Source of the DNA: Gnetum montanum
Taxonomy: Eukaryota; Streptophyta; Gnetopsida; Gnetales; Gnetaceae
Direction: 5' to 3'
DNA length: 64,000 nucleotides
Assembly (NCBI GenBank): GCA_015680685.1
Contig: MNCI01021441.1
Coordinates: 190,592-254,591, forward strand
Position 1 is the stretch's first letter, and each line of letters starts with the position of its first letter. Positions 36,352-48,939 of the stretch are shown here, piece by piece. Position numbers and translations under genes: made by a program. The notes beneath the pieces were generated by a model, which saw only the letters and a program-made list of their open reading frames with translations, did not search any database and was not told where the DNA came from.

Positions 36352-37278
36352 GATGACACTCTTGAGGCATTCATACATAGATGCACTTCATCGTGATGAC
36401 AAGGTATCACATTCTTCCTGATGCACATAACTAGGTTAATCAATCCGTTCATAAGTACACTCCCAACTCTTGATACATCCCCTATTTCTCCATCATGTCC
36501 CAATTTTCCTATTCAATTACACCCCTGGATACATTCCACTTAGCTCAAAACTCTTATTACACTATTGCACACTGTAACTCCCTAAGCAGTTGCGACGCAA
36601 AAACATAGTACATAGTACATGATGTAAAATGCAAGCACTCAAACATGAGCACAACATTAAAAGAAAGCTCTTTCAAAAAGACCAAAGAGAAAAAGAAAAA
36701 TAAAAGAAAAAGAAAGACAAAATAAAGCAAAAAAGAAAAAAAGAAACAAACAAGGAAAAACAAGAAAATAAAAACAAAAAGGATCAAAGAGCAAGTGCAT
36801 GGAAAAGGTCTTCGTGACGTCGTTGACATCATAAACAAAAGACTATTGCTATTCTCATACAAGCCCAAGGTAAGAAGGCAATTGTCTTAAAAAATAGTTA
36901 CACTCATGTCTCAAAGAGATTATGTTACACATCATTGCGTGGCTTTGGCTATTTACAACGGGCCCCATAAACACTCTATAGGAGTCCCATTTCTCCAAAG
37001 AATCCACTTCCTATGTCTTGGCTTTGATTCCACTAAACATTGGCTATGGACAAGGACCAAAGCTATAGCTCATTCATCTGAGAACATTCCCCTCCCACAA
37101 TCAATCCCTTGCATCTTGAAACACATTCCCTTGATCCCATGTACTTTTGAAAACGGTGTGATGACATCCGGCCAAGGGTCAACGGTCAATGTTTAATGCT
37201 TTGGTGTCATGGTGTTTTGTGCTTCTTTTTCGATGCCTCTCAAGCAGATTCCTCTAGACATCAACAAAGAGGGACCAA
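36352..37278 (+). other. 3' non-coding part of element B with polypurine tract
   Basis: No gene. A long purine run (about 36650-36785, AAAGAAAAAG type) is followed by ordinary sequence and the polypurine tract AACAAAGAGGGACC (37263-37276) just before the LTR start at 37279. Confidence 0.65.
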
Positions 37279-39821
37279 TGAAACACCCTTAATTTAAGCC
37301 TAGCACTTTGAAATGAAAATGACTCAAGCCCTTTCAAAGTTCTGGGAAGAAAAATTTGGCTAAGGTATGGAGCTCACACCCAGCTTGCCCAAGGCAGCTT
37401 ACTCACCCTCAGCACGAACAAGGTAGCTTTCTCACCCTTAGCGTGAGCAACTTCACACAACGTCAAAACTAGGTTAAAAATGATCATTTCTAAGTGGTTT
37501 TTGGGGGTCACGCTGCCGTGTAACTCCAGCGTGACCAACTTTTAGAGCCTTAAAATTGAGTCAAAATGACTTGATTTCAAGGGTGCAAGTCATCCTAAGA
37601 GTCCACTATTGATAACTATGGGTTCCAGCCTTCAAAAATTCCATATTTTACCTCAAAATTGTAAGTTTTTGAGGTCACGCTGCAGGTCACGCTGTCGCAT
37701 GAGTCCAACGTGACCAACTTTTAGAGCCTCAAAACTGAGTCAAAATGACTTTATTTCAAGGGTGTAAGTCATCCTCAAGGTCCAATATTGATAACTATGG
37801 ATCCTTGCCTTCACAAATTCCAGATTTCTACTCAAAATTGCAAGTTTTTCAGGTCACACCGTAGGTCATGATGCAGGTCACGCTGCTGCATGAGTCCAGC
37901 GTGACCAACTTTTAGAGCCTCAAAAATGAGTCAAAATGAATTGATTTCAAGGGTGCAAGTCATTCTCAGGGTCCAATATTGAAAACTATGAGTCCCAGCC
38001 TTTATAAATTCTATATTTCAGCTCAAAATTTCATGTTTTTAAGGTCACACTGTAGGTCACGTTGCAGGTCACGCTGCCACATGAGTCCAGCGTGATCAAC
38101 TTTTAGAGCCTTAAATCTTAGTCAAAATGACTTGATTTCAAGGGTGCAAGTCATCCTCAAGGTTCAATATTGATAACTATGGATCCCAAACTTTATAAAT
38201 TCTATATTTTAGCTCAAAATTACAAGTTTTTAAGGTCACACTGCAGGTCACGCTGCCGCATGAGTCCAGTGTGACCAGCTTTTAGAGCCTCAAAACTAAG
38301 TCAAAATGACTTGATTTCAAGGGTGAAATTCATCCTCAAGGTCCACTATTGATAACTATGGGTCCTATCCTTTATAAATTCCAAATTTTAGCTCAAAATT
38401 GCAAGTTTTCGAGGTCACACTGCAGGTCATGCTACAGGTCACGCTGCCGCATGAGTCCAGCGTGACCTACCAAAAGTGGCTCCGAACAGGGCATGTTCAG
38501 GCTCAAATTTTGACTTGCAAGGTCAAACATAGGCAAAAAAATGTTACACCCAAGAAACAGGCTTCAAAATTTCAAAATTTAGCATGAAACATGTCATTCT
38601 CCTTAGGTCACGCTAAAGGTTACACTGCAGCATGAGTCCAGCATGACCTGTTCAAAATAGCTTCAAATCAAACACATTCAAATTTAAATTCAGATTTCAG
38701 ATCACTCTCAAGGTTAGACATGTTTAAGGTAATAGTTTCATTCAAGGAACAGGCTTCAGAAATCAAAATTTGATGTCAAATGTTTCATTTTAATTCACTC
38801 AGGCTGAGGTCACGTTAAGGACACTCCCAGCATGACTGCCCAATATGAGTGTCTACTGAATGCCCAGCATGACTACCTATCATGAGTGTCTGCTAAACGC
38901 CGAGCGTGGGTACAAGCAAACATGTCTCAAAAAGCCACGGAACCACCTGAATCAGCATCTTGTAGTGGTCAAATCAAAGATCTAGAAGTTTCAAGCGAGC
39001 CCGGGTCAATTTCTCTTATAGTACATTGTAAATCTTCATTTGTGGGCTTGTCAGGCACTCATGGTTTAAATTGTATGTGCTTCCATGGGCTTGAGTAAGC
39101 CACACATTGTAAGATATGATGAAATTGGTCAAGAACGTAGCTTGCCCACACATGTCCAACTCACGCACAGCTGCCCATCAGACACATGTCACTAGATCCG
39201 TTTTCCTCTCATCTCCCGGCCGTTGATTCTATTCATGAATTCCGCACCCGAGCTCGACCCAATCCTATAAATACCCTATCAATTCACATACATGTGGTTG
39301 GCAATTCAAGATTTGGACAGCTTAGGAAACTCAGACTAGCAATGCTTGGGTGCTCAGCACACTTTGACTCCTAGCATCCAAGCACTTCTGAAACACATCA
39401 CATCACATCACCCCAGGGCTTGGTGCTTAACCCACCATCCACACGTGCAGCTACACTTTGACCAATGCACATCTCTTCTAAGCAATATAATACAATTCGT
39501 TTTGCTAGCCATTATTCTATTTACTATGTTTTACATTCAGTTTATGTTTTGTTTACAATATCAGTTCTACATGCGTTTCTGTTTATATTTTGTACTTGTT
39601 GTTTACGTTTTAAAACATCAGTTACGATAACCTCAGCGCAAGCTGTATTTTACACTTGGGGAAGTCCTTAGTTGATTTGTGTGCAAACCATCCAAGGCAC
39701 TCTGCCTTCGTTTACTTTTCCAGCTTGCCCTCGGCTCAAGGCAGGGTCAGCTATGTCTACCCAATGATCTTTCAGTGTTTGTTTTTCTTGCAGCCTTACA
39801 CCAACGATTTAGTTCAATACA
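37279..39821 (+). mobile_element. 3' LTR of element B (2543 bp)
   Basis: It starts TGAAACACCC and ends TCAATACA. It carries the longer 179/191-bp array (37500-38470), a TATA box CTATAAATACC (39265-39275) and the same TTTACATTCAGTTT region as the 5' LTR. Confidence 0.9.
37500..38470 (+). repeat. 179/191-bp tandem array in 3' LTR of B
   Basis: The CCAACTTTTAGAGCC word recurs at 37535, 37714, 37905, 38096 and 38275, spaced 179, 191, 191 and 179. The 191-bp units have an extra 12-base GGTCA.G.TGCA block beside the stem. It is one unit longer than the 5' LTR array. Confidence 0.9.
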
Positions 39822-39826
39822 CTATG
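39822..39826. repeat. 5-bp target-site duplication, right of element B
   Basis: CTATG is identical to 29296-29300. Confidence 0.85.
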
Positions 39827-40650
39827 GTCTTTAAACTTCAGGCTTAAACTGCTGGTTACACATGATGATTTGAAGTAACCAGTGCTTCGGTATTGACTAA
39901 TTTGGTCATTTGGCTCTTTCTTTTTTGAGCTATTGATTTTGACTTTAAGCTACTTTAGCCTTTCAAATTTCTTAGCATTTCCTCCTTTTTCTTATTATTT
40001 TTTCTTTCTTTTATTTTGAGGCAATGAAACCTTCATTGGGTTTCATTACCAAGGTAGAATCTTGTTTCATTTCCTTACTAAATGAGATGTGTTACATTTA
40101 GTAAACTTCATTTGGTAAAGCATGTCAAAGGATATGTCACATGGCCAAGATGCACATTTCAAACATAGGTTTTCATTGTCAACAAGGTAAGAAATGCTAA
40201 ATTTTATCTATGTGGTTATGGCTCAAGAAGGGTAATGGAGATGATGTGAGATAAGAACTATTGACAAGATCCAAAAAGCTAGCTAAATCTCATGCATCAA
40301 GATCACATAGTAACTCACCATAGTAATGAGTCACACTAATATGATGACTTTGGGCTCATTTGCAAGCACAAATCCAAGAGGATAAGAAAACAAGTCAAAG
40401 AATCCATGCTATTACAAAAGGTTACATAAGAAAACAAGCAAATATAGGCCACCATAAGTTACAATTAGTAGAACATGCAAATTTTATTTCTTACTTTTAA
40501 AATTTACATAAGTTTGTAGTGCTTTGAGGAGTGAAGATTATTCATATCGTTGGACAAACTCAAGGTCAACATCACTCTCAACAACATACAAAGTACTAAG
40601 CATACTAATAATTTTATTTGTTTTGCAAAATTTCTTCTTTTTTCCACAGA
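39827..40650. other. Non-coding DNA before F copy 3, with two hairpins
   Basis: No gene. Two perfect stems lie close together: AATGAAACC (40023-40031) with GGTTTCATT (40039-40047), and TTACTAAATG (40075-40084) with CATTTAGTAA (40095-40104). A strong acceptor-like tract, CTTCTTTTTTCCACAG, ends at about 40650. Confidence 0.45.
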
Positions 40651-40955
40651 CATGAAGATGTCAAACTACTAATCCCACATGAGTGTAAAGTGCTATATAC
40701 TCATCTAGATTAGTATGTACTAGACTTGACCTTTATCCTACATCAGGATGAACAACTATGATGGTGTGATATGGAGGGAAACATCGTCTTCCCCCCTGAT
40801 CAATCTGTGCCTGGGATGTTGTTTCAAATCCTTAAGAAGTTGGGCATGCAAATCTTCATGAAGAATATGTTGTGAATGGTTATGACACTCGAAACTATTA
40901 TCCCACTGAAACACAATGCAAGTGAGATCGATGTCAGGAGAAGCTCCATGAGGCT

Positions 40956-43175
40956 ATGAAGGGAAAACATTTCACTAATCCCTTGTTCCTACTAGACCAA
41001 GATGACAATGAGGATCCTCTCTTTGAAGGATCTCAACATGAAGATTTTCCACCCCCTATTATTAATGATGAGGATGCAACCATGAACCTGCGATCCATGA
41101 TTCATAAAATAGGTTCAAAAAAAGTGATAGCCATAGGAACTTGGACAAAGATTGCAATGGAAAGGGATCTAAGGATGGTGGCCATAATGAACAAAAACAT
41201 GATGGTGAAAACCATAGTGGTGGTGGCAGTCCACCTTCCTCTTCATTTGCTGGTTCTCATAGAAGCCACCATCAAAATAATTGCGATGAAGGTGATCAAC
41301 GAGATAACAATGATTGTGAAGGCCACCAAGACCGAAGGGATGGCCAAAACAATCATAGGCATCATCGACATAGTGATGATGATGAACCTCTATTGGCAAC
41401 TCAAAGTATGCTCAACATTGCAGAGGTAGTTAGAATTTCAACCAAGCATAGGAAAGATAGCTAGATCAAGTGCTTAGACATGGATGATATTCCAAGATTT
41501 GATGGGGGATACAATTATAATTCATAAACACATCTACAATCTTTCCATAATGCTTGTGCCTTACAAAACATAAAAAATGAATGGTAGAAACTCAGGCTCT
41601 TCGCTAGGATACTCATCAAGGAAGCTAAAAGTTGGTACCAATCCTTGGAGCTAGAATCTATCTGCAGATGGAGTACCATGTTAGAGCTATTTAATGACAA
41701 ATACCAAATGTACTCCAAAGTGTCTAATCTGAGAAAGCAAATCGAAGGCTGGAAATAGGGAACACATGAACCCTTGAATGCTATGATGGGTAGATACTAT
41801 TCACTCTTACACTAATGCCCTAGCCATGGTTATTCTCAAAGGGAACAACTTCGCCACATCATAGATGGGATCAGAGTAAAAACTAGAAGAATCCTAAGGT
41901 GTATGCCCAAGGAAGATTATTTGAATTGAGAGCTCATCAAATCNATCAGAGTAAAAACTAGAAGAATCCTAAGGTGTATGCCCAAGGAAGATTGTTTGAA
42001 CTGAGAGCTCATCAAATCCAAAGGCTAACCTAGCAAGTAGCAAAAGAAAAATGTGAGCTCCAGAAAAGGGAAAGTACAAAAGAGTATAATAGGGATCCTT
42101 TCATTAGAAAATGGGAGGTCAATTTTGTGATAAGGAGGAGTCACCACTCGATGAAGTAATGAACAGGAAAACCTTGCCCATCCAAAAATCTATTTTTGAC
42201 ATTTCAGCAAAGGTTGATAAATTATGAGACTCTTTGGATGAAAAATTTCAAACCACTATGAAGATCACTAAAGAATCCAAAGAACAAAATAGTGATCGTA
42301 ATTGTAGAAGAATAAAAGAAGCTAAATGTGCCTACCAAAAAGATAAGGACAAAGCTACAATAGTAGTGGAAGTTGTGGAAACTGACTCTGATGATCAAAC
42401 TAATTATGACATCTATCAAAATGAACATCCTAAGGGTTTTTGCCCTATAGTATCACACTTACAAGAGTCTAGGGTGTATACATTGAATCTACAAATAGCA
42501 TGTAGGTAAGCACCTAGATGATTGCCTTAGCCTCAAAGCAATCCAAGGAAATTCCACTAGCAATAGCAAGCTTACTATCCAAGTGGAGCTCCTCCACAAC
42601 CTTATGAACAATACCAATAAAGGTACCAACCACAATCATGGGGAATGCCACCACCAAGGTAACAGTACCCTTATAGGCAACTAAAACCATAAGGGAACTA
42701 TGTTTAGCAACCTATCTCTCCAAGAAGTTCTACAAGTCATACCTCATTTCAGCATCAATGTTACCCTCCAGAGGACCACTGAACACATTCATCATCTACT
42801 AAGGGGGAAAACCCATATCCATGCCACCCTCCAAGTCTATCTTCATACACACCTCCACCTTCAACTTAGTTACCTCCTACTTCATCCATGTAGGATGAGA
42901 TTCTTCCATAGCTGCAACAATGAAATGCTATGAGGGCTATACATTCACAACTAGCTTTTCAACTAAGTGGTTTAGACAATCGATCTAGAAAAAGACATTT
43001 CTTCCAACCTAGTAGTCCTCTTCAACCCTCACAACCTAGTCTAGCTAATTGTCCTACATCTCCAACACCCTCATCCTCTACATCAAATATCTTTGACTAC
43101 CCTTCAAACCAACTATCACCTTGGATTTTCACTGTGATGCTAACTCATGGTATTTTTCACTAAATCAAGGTTGGC
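40956..43175 (+). pseudogene. Gag of F, copy 3
   Basis: An acidic and His/Asp-rich N-terminal part comes first (about 41140-41400, DDDEPLLATQSML at its end). The capsid core follows from about 41460 (DMDDIPRFDGGYNYNS, LQSFHNACALQNI, EAKSWYQSLELESI, ELFNDKYQMYSKVSNLRKQI). Then comes a Lys/Glu-rich segment and DQTNYDIYQNEHPKGFCPI near 42390-42445, matching CDIYQYEHTKNYCLV in the gag at 62045. A Gln/Pro/Tyr-rich tail ends it. Frames are interrupted mainly by TAG. A 75-bp duplication around a single N at 41945 adds an artificial break. Gag packages element RNA into virus-like particles. Confidence 0.75.
41870..42019. repeat. 75-bp direct duplication around one N (assembly join)
   Basis: ATCAGAGTAAAAACTAGAAG...CATCAAATC occurs at 41870-41944 and again from 41946, separated by a single N at 41945. 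The copies differ at about two transitions. This looks like an unmerged contig overlap and not biology. Confidence 0.8.
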
Positions 43176-43179
43176 AATC

Positions 43180-43570
43180 TTTCCACAAAAAGATCTAACC
43201 TAGGAAGTCCACTCATTTACCTATAGATCGCTAGACATAAGCCGTGAAAGGCTCTTCTTGACTTTGGTTCTGGAGTTAATATCATCTTCCATGACATGTA
43301 TAGGGCCTAGAACCTACCACCTCTTAAGAAGAGCAACATCTATCTAGAATTAGCAAACCAGTCAATTACTGTCCTTCTGGGATTGGTAGAGGACATTTTG
43401 ACCATAGTTTGTGGGTGGGCCTATCCTACTTATTTTCTGGTGATCAAGGTTGAAAACTACAAAAGTGACTTCCCATCATTATGGGAAGAGCTTGGTTAAG
43501 CATAGTCAATGCACGAATGGGCATAAGGAATCTTTCTTTCAAAATATCCAAAGAAAATAAATTGGGCAAG
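43180..43570 (+). pseudogene. Aspartic protease of F, copy 3
   Basis: LLDFGSGVNIIFHDMY (about 43254) is the active-site block, with D-F-G in place of D-[ST]-G. LELANQSITVLLG, YFLVIKVE and, after a one-base frame change, IMGRAWLSIVNARMGIRNL follow; this is the Ty3-type ending (GRP.L). It matches the F relic at 26750-27030 block by block. A 0.5-kb acidic connector (43745-44017, EDDDTYWGEFEIPNNF) leads to RT. Confidence 0.75.
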
Positions 43571-44100
43571 ATAAAGAAGACGTGTATTCCATGCATTGCG
43601 TACAGCAATAATCGGTGCAATTATGTGAAAAATATTTGGTTAGTGAAAAGTACATACATTAAAGCATGCAATCAATGTGCACAAGAAATCAATATTCAAA
43701 GGTGTCTATATGTAGCAACCACAAAATAGGAAGGCACCCAATGGTTGATAGTTGACTCCTATAGTAGCACATTATGCATAAAACCAACTGAGAACCTAAC
43801 ATGTGCTTATGTAGAAGGCATGGATAAACTTGAACAAGTTCATCCCCAACTCTCTAATGAAGATGATGATACCTATTGGGGAGAGTTCGAAATCCCTAAT
43901 AACTTCAAGCAAGAGACCCTAGAGCTAAAAACTTTATCGGCTAGCATGGAATATCCATTTTTAAACAATGGTAAACTAGTTATAATTAATGCCAAACTTG
44001 CTCCTGAACAAAAATAAAAGCTGTTAAAGGTAGTTAAAAAATGGCCAATATCCTTTACTTTTCATATCTTGAACTAACAAGAATCAATCCAAGGATATGC

Positions 44101-46795
44101 CAGCATCGCATTTACACTAGCTTGGCCATGAAGCCTAGAAGGCAACCACAGAGGCAATGGAACCCCAAATTGAAATAGATAATCAACGATGAAATTAAAT
44201 AAATTTTCAAGGTAAGGTTCATCTATCCCATTACAAATAGTGAGTGGGTTATCCCACTCATAATTGTGTCAAAGAAAGATGGCAAATGGAAAGTTTGCAT
44301 CAACTTCAAGCTATTGAATATGGAAATGTTTAAAGATCATTTCCCATTGCCATTTGTGGATCAAGTGTTGGATAGCATATCTAGGCATTGTTATTATAGC
44401 TTCTTGGATGGTTATAGTGGCTATAACCAAATCCAAATTGCACCAGAAGATCAAGCCAAGGCAACATTCATGAGTTCCTAGAGGACTTTTGCATATTGTA
44501 AGATGCCATTCGGTTTGTGCAATGCCCCTATAACATTCCAATGTTTGGTCCTTAGTATTTTCCAACAGCAAATCGGTAGTGGTGTAGAAGTATTCATGGA
44601 TGAATTTTTCACCTATGAAGCTACATTTCACCAAGCCTTGGACTACCTGGAGCAAGTATTAAAGAGATGTTCTGAAACAAACTTGCAGCTCAACTAGCAA
44701 AAGAGCCATTTCATGGTCCAAGAAGGCATTGTGCTAGGGCATTGAATTTTGTAAAAATGGATTGAGGTAGACCCAGAAAAGATGAGGGTCATCCAAGGAA
44801 TAACACACCAACCATAGACCATTAAAGATGTTCAATCATTCCTTGCACACATTGGCTACTACTGGCGATTCATAGAGAATTTCTCTAAGATTGCAAAACC
44901 GTTGGTAGAGCTTACAACGAAAGATGCACCTTTTATCTAGACCAATGAATGTGAAAATGCATTCCAATACTTAAAGAGAAACTCATAGAAACACTAATCC
45001 TACAAGCACCAAGTTAGTCTAGACCCTTCCACATTATGATGGATGCATCTAATTATGCATTCAAAGTAGTGCTCATGTATATGGATAATAAGAAATGTCC
45101 ATACTACATCTACTACATGAGTTGATGCATTAAGGTAGCACAGTTAAATTATACCACCTTGGAAAAAGAACTAATGGCCATGGTGTATGCTTTGGAAAAG
45201 TTCAGGCATTATGTGCTTGGCTACAAAGTATTTTTGCACACAAACTACAGTGCAATCTACTTCCTCATGAACAAGCCAACGGTGAGCCCTTGTGTCATAC
45301 GGTAGCTCATGATCTTGCAAGAGTTCGATCTCACGATGGTAGATTGAAAAGGGACCACGAATATGATTGCTGACCATCTCTCTCACTTAAGATGGGATAA
45401 TAAAGAAGAGGAATGCCTACTCTCTAATCAATTTCTAGACGAACTCCTCTTTACAGGAGCAATAAATGAACAAACGCCCATAGAAACATGGTACAATGGC
45501 ATCCTCACTTATCTTCTTACTCAAGAGATTCCACAAGATCTTGAATTTAGAAAGAAGCAACAATTTCTTCATCAAGCCAAATATTTCATGGAAATCAAAA
45601 AAAAAACCTATATAAGGTGTGTGCCAAGGGCCTTATTTTTTGGTGTGTCCCTGATGAAGATCAACTATGCATTCTCCAAGATGCTCATGAAGGGCCTTGA
45701 GGAAGCCACTATGTAGGAAGACACATAGCCATAAAAATCCTAATGGCAAGATACTATTGACCTACAATCTTCAAGAATGTCCACCAGTTTGTCAAATCTT
45801 GTGAATGTTGTCAACGAGATGGGGGGATGACCACTTGCATGGAAGGTCCTCAATAGTGGATTCAACCACTGGAACCTTTTAACATATGGGGTGTTGACTT
45901 CATGGGTCCCATCACGTTCATGTCCAACAGAAAGGAATATATTATTATAGCAGTTGACTACTGCACAAAATGGGCAGAGGCAATAGCCATTATTGATTGT
46001 ACATCATCGACTACTATTAGATTTATATAACAAAATATTGTAAATAGGTTTGGGGTGCCACATTCACTAATTTCTAACAATGGAACTCATTTCTCAAGTG
46101 CCACTTTTAGAAAGTTAATGCAACACTTGGGGGTTAAACATAAATTAACAACACCCTATCATCCCCAAGCCAACAGTCAAGTAGAGGTAACTAACTAATA
46201 GATCACAAAAATACTAACATGAACCATTAGGAAATATAGGAAAGATTGGAGTACAAAAATTAATGATGTCCTCTGGGCTTATCATTCAACATGGAAACTT
46301 CCTATTGGCTATTCTCCCTGTAGGTTAGTGTATGGAAAACTTCCAACACTCCTGATTCAATCAGAGCTTTGTACACTCTCAACAGCCTGTGATCTAAATC
46401 TTAACCTAAGTTTAGCACAAAAAGAAAGATTAATCAACCTGAATGTGCTAGATAAAAACTAATTAGTAGTCCTATCTTTGAATGAGATGCACAAGGCATT
46501 CAATAAGCAATGTCATGACCTCAGAATTAGGAAAGTAAAACTTTAACCAGAAGCTAGGGCTCTCTATTGGAATCCTACACATGTAACTTAGAAGGAAAAA
46601 TTTCAAACATTGTGGGAGGGACCTCATATAATTGATTAAACCTTTTCCTATGGGACCATGATAATTTACAAGCTTGAAAGCCCAAACAAAAAGTAGTTGG
46701 CCAATATCCAACAAGTAAAACCCTTCCTCGAACCAAGACATGCCAGTGCAACTACCACCTCGACGGATGGACAACCATGTTCCATTTTTCATATC
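44101..46795 (+). pseudogene. F pol: RT, RNase H, integrase
   Basis: RT (44101-44900) has MKPRRQPQRQWNPKLK, IIVSKKDGKWKVCINFKLLN, FLDGYSGYNQI, MPFGLCNAPITFQ and FMDEFF, the catalytic D-D pair reading D-E. RNase H (about 45035-45390) has MMDASNYAFKVVL, TTLEKELMAMVYALEKFRHY and ADHLSHL. The integrase zinc finger is near 45715-45830 (H..I, CECCQRD). Its core at 45879-46195 has WGVDFMGP, ISNNGTHFSS and NSQVEVTN. The second catalytic Asp has become Asn (a G-to-A type change) while the Glu remains. The C-terminal part ends near LPPRRMDNH. Long open stretches survive between TAG codons. The products would copy element RNA and insert the cDNA, but this copy cannot. Confidence 0.85.
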
Positions 46796-48939
46796 TCATC
46801 CTTCCAAATTAGTCATGGGGAAGATGCCCATCCATGCTAACAATCCATATGGCTTCTTAGTTTTTCTACTTTTTTTTTTCCATGTTTTTGATTTTACAAG
46901 TTATTTATTTTACAAATTCTTGGATTTTTAAATTTTCTAATTTTACACCATTGTTAGTACCTTTGAGCCTTTCTTGATTATTTTATACTTTCTTATATCT
47001 TTTGCTTTATTTTGTTTTGTTTTGTTCAAGTGTGATATCTCCTTATGTTTGCTAATAAAACTACTTTATTGCAACAAGACACAATGTCGCTATTGTTGTC
47101 TACTAATGATGGTTTGTGCTTAATGTTGTGATTGTCAATGTCTGGTTTCTATTTTTGAATTTTGATGTCTGATTACTTTGACATGGTTTATTTTTCATGG
47201 GATAGGTAGTGATTACATGTTATCCACCCATCCAATAAACTCTATGGTTTTTCTTATTCTAAGAATTTGAGGTCCCTTCCATTAAAGAAACTTTTAATCA
47301 ATGGATGACCTTGGTAGTTCAAGAATTAGGAAGGATTCAAAGGTTTGTAAAGGGTGTGACTTCAAGGGGACTCAATACTCACAGACTTCTTATCATTCCA
47401 TTCCAACCATTGATGAAAATTTAAATAAAGTCTTTGCATGGTGTGGTTCCCATTCAAAAAAAACAAAAAATAATGGGAATTCAAAGCACACCCCTTAGAC
47501 ACAATAAGTGAATAAATCCTTGCATGGTGTCGTTTCCATTTCAAGAAAAACAATGGGAATTCAAAGCATACCCCTTGAACAAATAATGAGCTACAAGCAC
47601 TAGTTATGAGACTAGAAACACATGTACCTATGCCTGAAGGTCCCCTCTAACTAAGGTCCTCTCTCACTTCCTACCTCTCTCTTTTCTTCTCCTTATGGAA
47701 TGGTGGTTGTCTTGTGGAAGCACTCTTGTGTCTCGTGTGGGTTGATCGCTCTTAGGGTGGTGATGTGAAGTTATTGAAAGTAGATGGTTTTGGTCTAGAC
47801 TAAGGATGGATCTTCCTAGATCATTTTGAACACAAATTCTATAATGGACTTCTTATGACCTCAATTTGAAAATCCATTCCACCTTCTCTATCATCCATCT
47901 TTGCTACCATAACTCACCTCATTACCTTGTTTTATGTTATGCTCTATGTCTTGGTCTAATGTGCTTGAATTCTTGAGTAGATTCTTTTTGGTTGAACCTC
48001 AACTTTTCATTATCATTAAATCAACTATGGGGCCCACAAACTCCTTAGTTGAGGTTATGCAAGGGCAACAAGGGCATGAGCCTGCTATGGGGAGGATCCA
48101 CTTGCATAGCTCTTGGCTTGATTAGTTAAGGTTCCTTACCTTTGACGTTGCTACAATCCTATTTTTTGCATATTCCATTAGGTATTCCACTTAGTGCTCA
48201 TTAACCTTTTATTTCATTCATCCCTGAATCAATTTTTTTCCATTTTCTCAAATGTATGAGCTTCAACACCCTCTTCTCATGTTTTTATAATATTCTTGGC
48301 CTTTTGAGCTTTCATTTGAGCCTAATTTTATTCAAAAAAATTTTGTCTTTTGCAAGTTTAACCAAAGTCAACAGTCATCTATGGTGGTTAACAACTACGT
48401 CAATGAGGCCTCATCAACATAGCCAACCACTTCAACAAGGCCTTGTCGATGCAATGCTTACATCCTATATATACAATCATGCACTTAGAAATTTTTGACA
48501 TTTTCCTCATAACACATAGGGAGTTTTGTAATTTTTCAAATCCCAAAACCTTCAAGAGCCCAGAACTTCCTAATTGTTTGTCCAAATCACTTCATTTTTC
48601 AATCCTACACTTATTGAAGGTAAGATCTTTATTGTGGGGACCGCAAACCTTAAGGTTTTTGATAAAAAATCGATGAGATGTTTTGGAAATTTTTCTAGCT
48701 CCCCCAAAGGGTAAATAACCTTCACAATATACAAACATCAATTTTTTTTGAGAGTTAACCCTTTTAGCAAACTTCAAGATGAATTATTACCAATAGCACA
48801 TAAATAAATAATAATTGGAATAATCAAATCATCCATAATTACAACTTAGCCAAGTGTAACTATCCTTAAGAGATAAAGGTATCCCAATTGCTTTAAGTTA
48901 CACAAAAATTGCTAATTCATTGTCTCAATGTGATTATAG
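46796..48939 (+). other. Spacer between pol and extra ORF in F copy 3
   Basis: Non-coding. It begins with a purine block GTCATGGGGAAGATG and is collinear with 12285-14033. It includes GGCC-centred palindromes near 48395-48445 (TGAGGCCTCA, ACAAGGCCTTGT) like those in the F LTR. In Athila-type elements such a spacer precedes an ORF probably expressed from a spliced RNA. Confidence 0.6.
47431..47590. repeat. About 85-bp tandem duplication in F spacer
   Basis: TCYTTGCATGGTGT.GTT.CCATT and AATGGGAATTCAAAGCA.ACCCCTT occur twice, at 47431-47516 and 47517-47590. The first F copy has the TCTTTGCATGGT word once, right beside its N gap (12940-12986). Confidence 0.75.

Larger units (their letters stand above)
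29301..39821 (+). mobile_element. Complete non-autonomous Tat-like LTR element B
   Basis: The 10.5-kb element has a TG...CA LTR pair (29301-31604 and 37279-39821), perfect target duplication CTATG, a primer site after the first LTR and a polypurine tract before the second. It has gag and protease, but RT, RNase H and integrase are missing between the candidate acceptor at 35588 and the donor at 35646. It must therefore have been mobilised by a relative with pol; element C shares its internal layout but has a different LTR repeat. The LTRs differ by scattered changes and array length, so insertion is not recent. Confidence 0.9.

Noticed and set aside
41169-41399. His/Tyr-rich 76-codon minus-strand open frame
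   Set aside because: Complement of the Asp/His-rich gag N-terminal region; the gag reading is supported by the copy at 62045.
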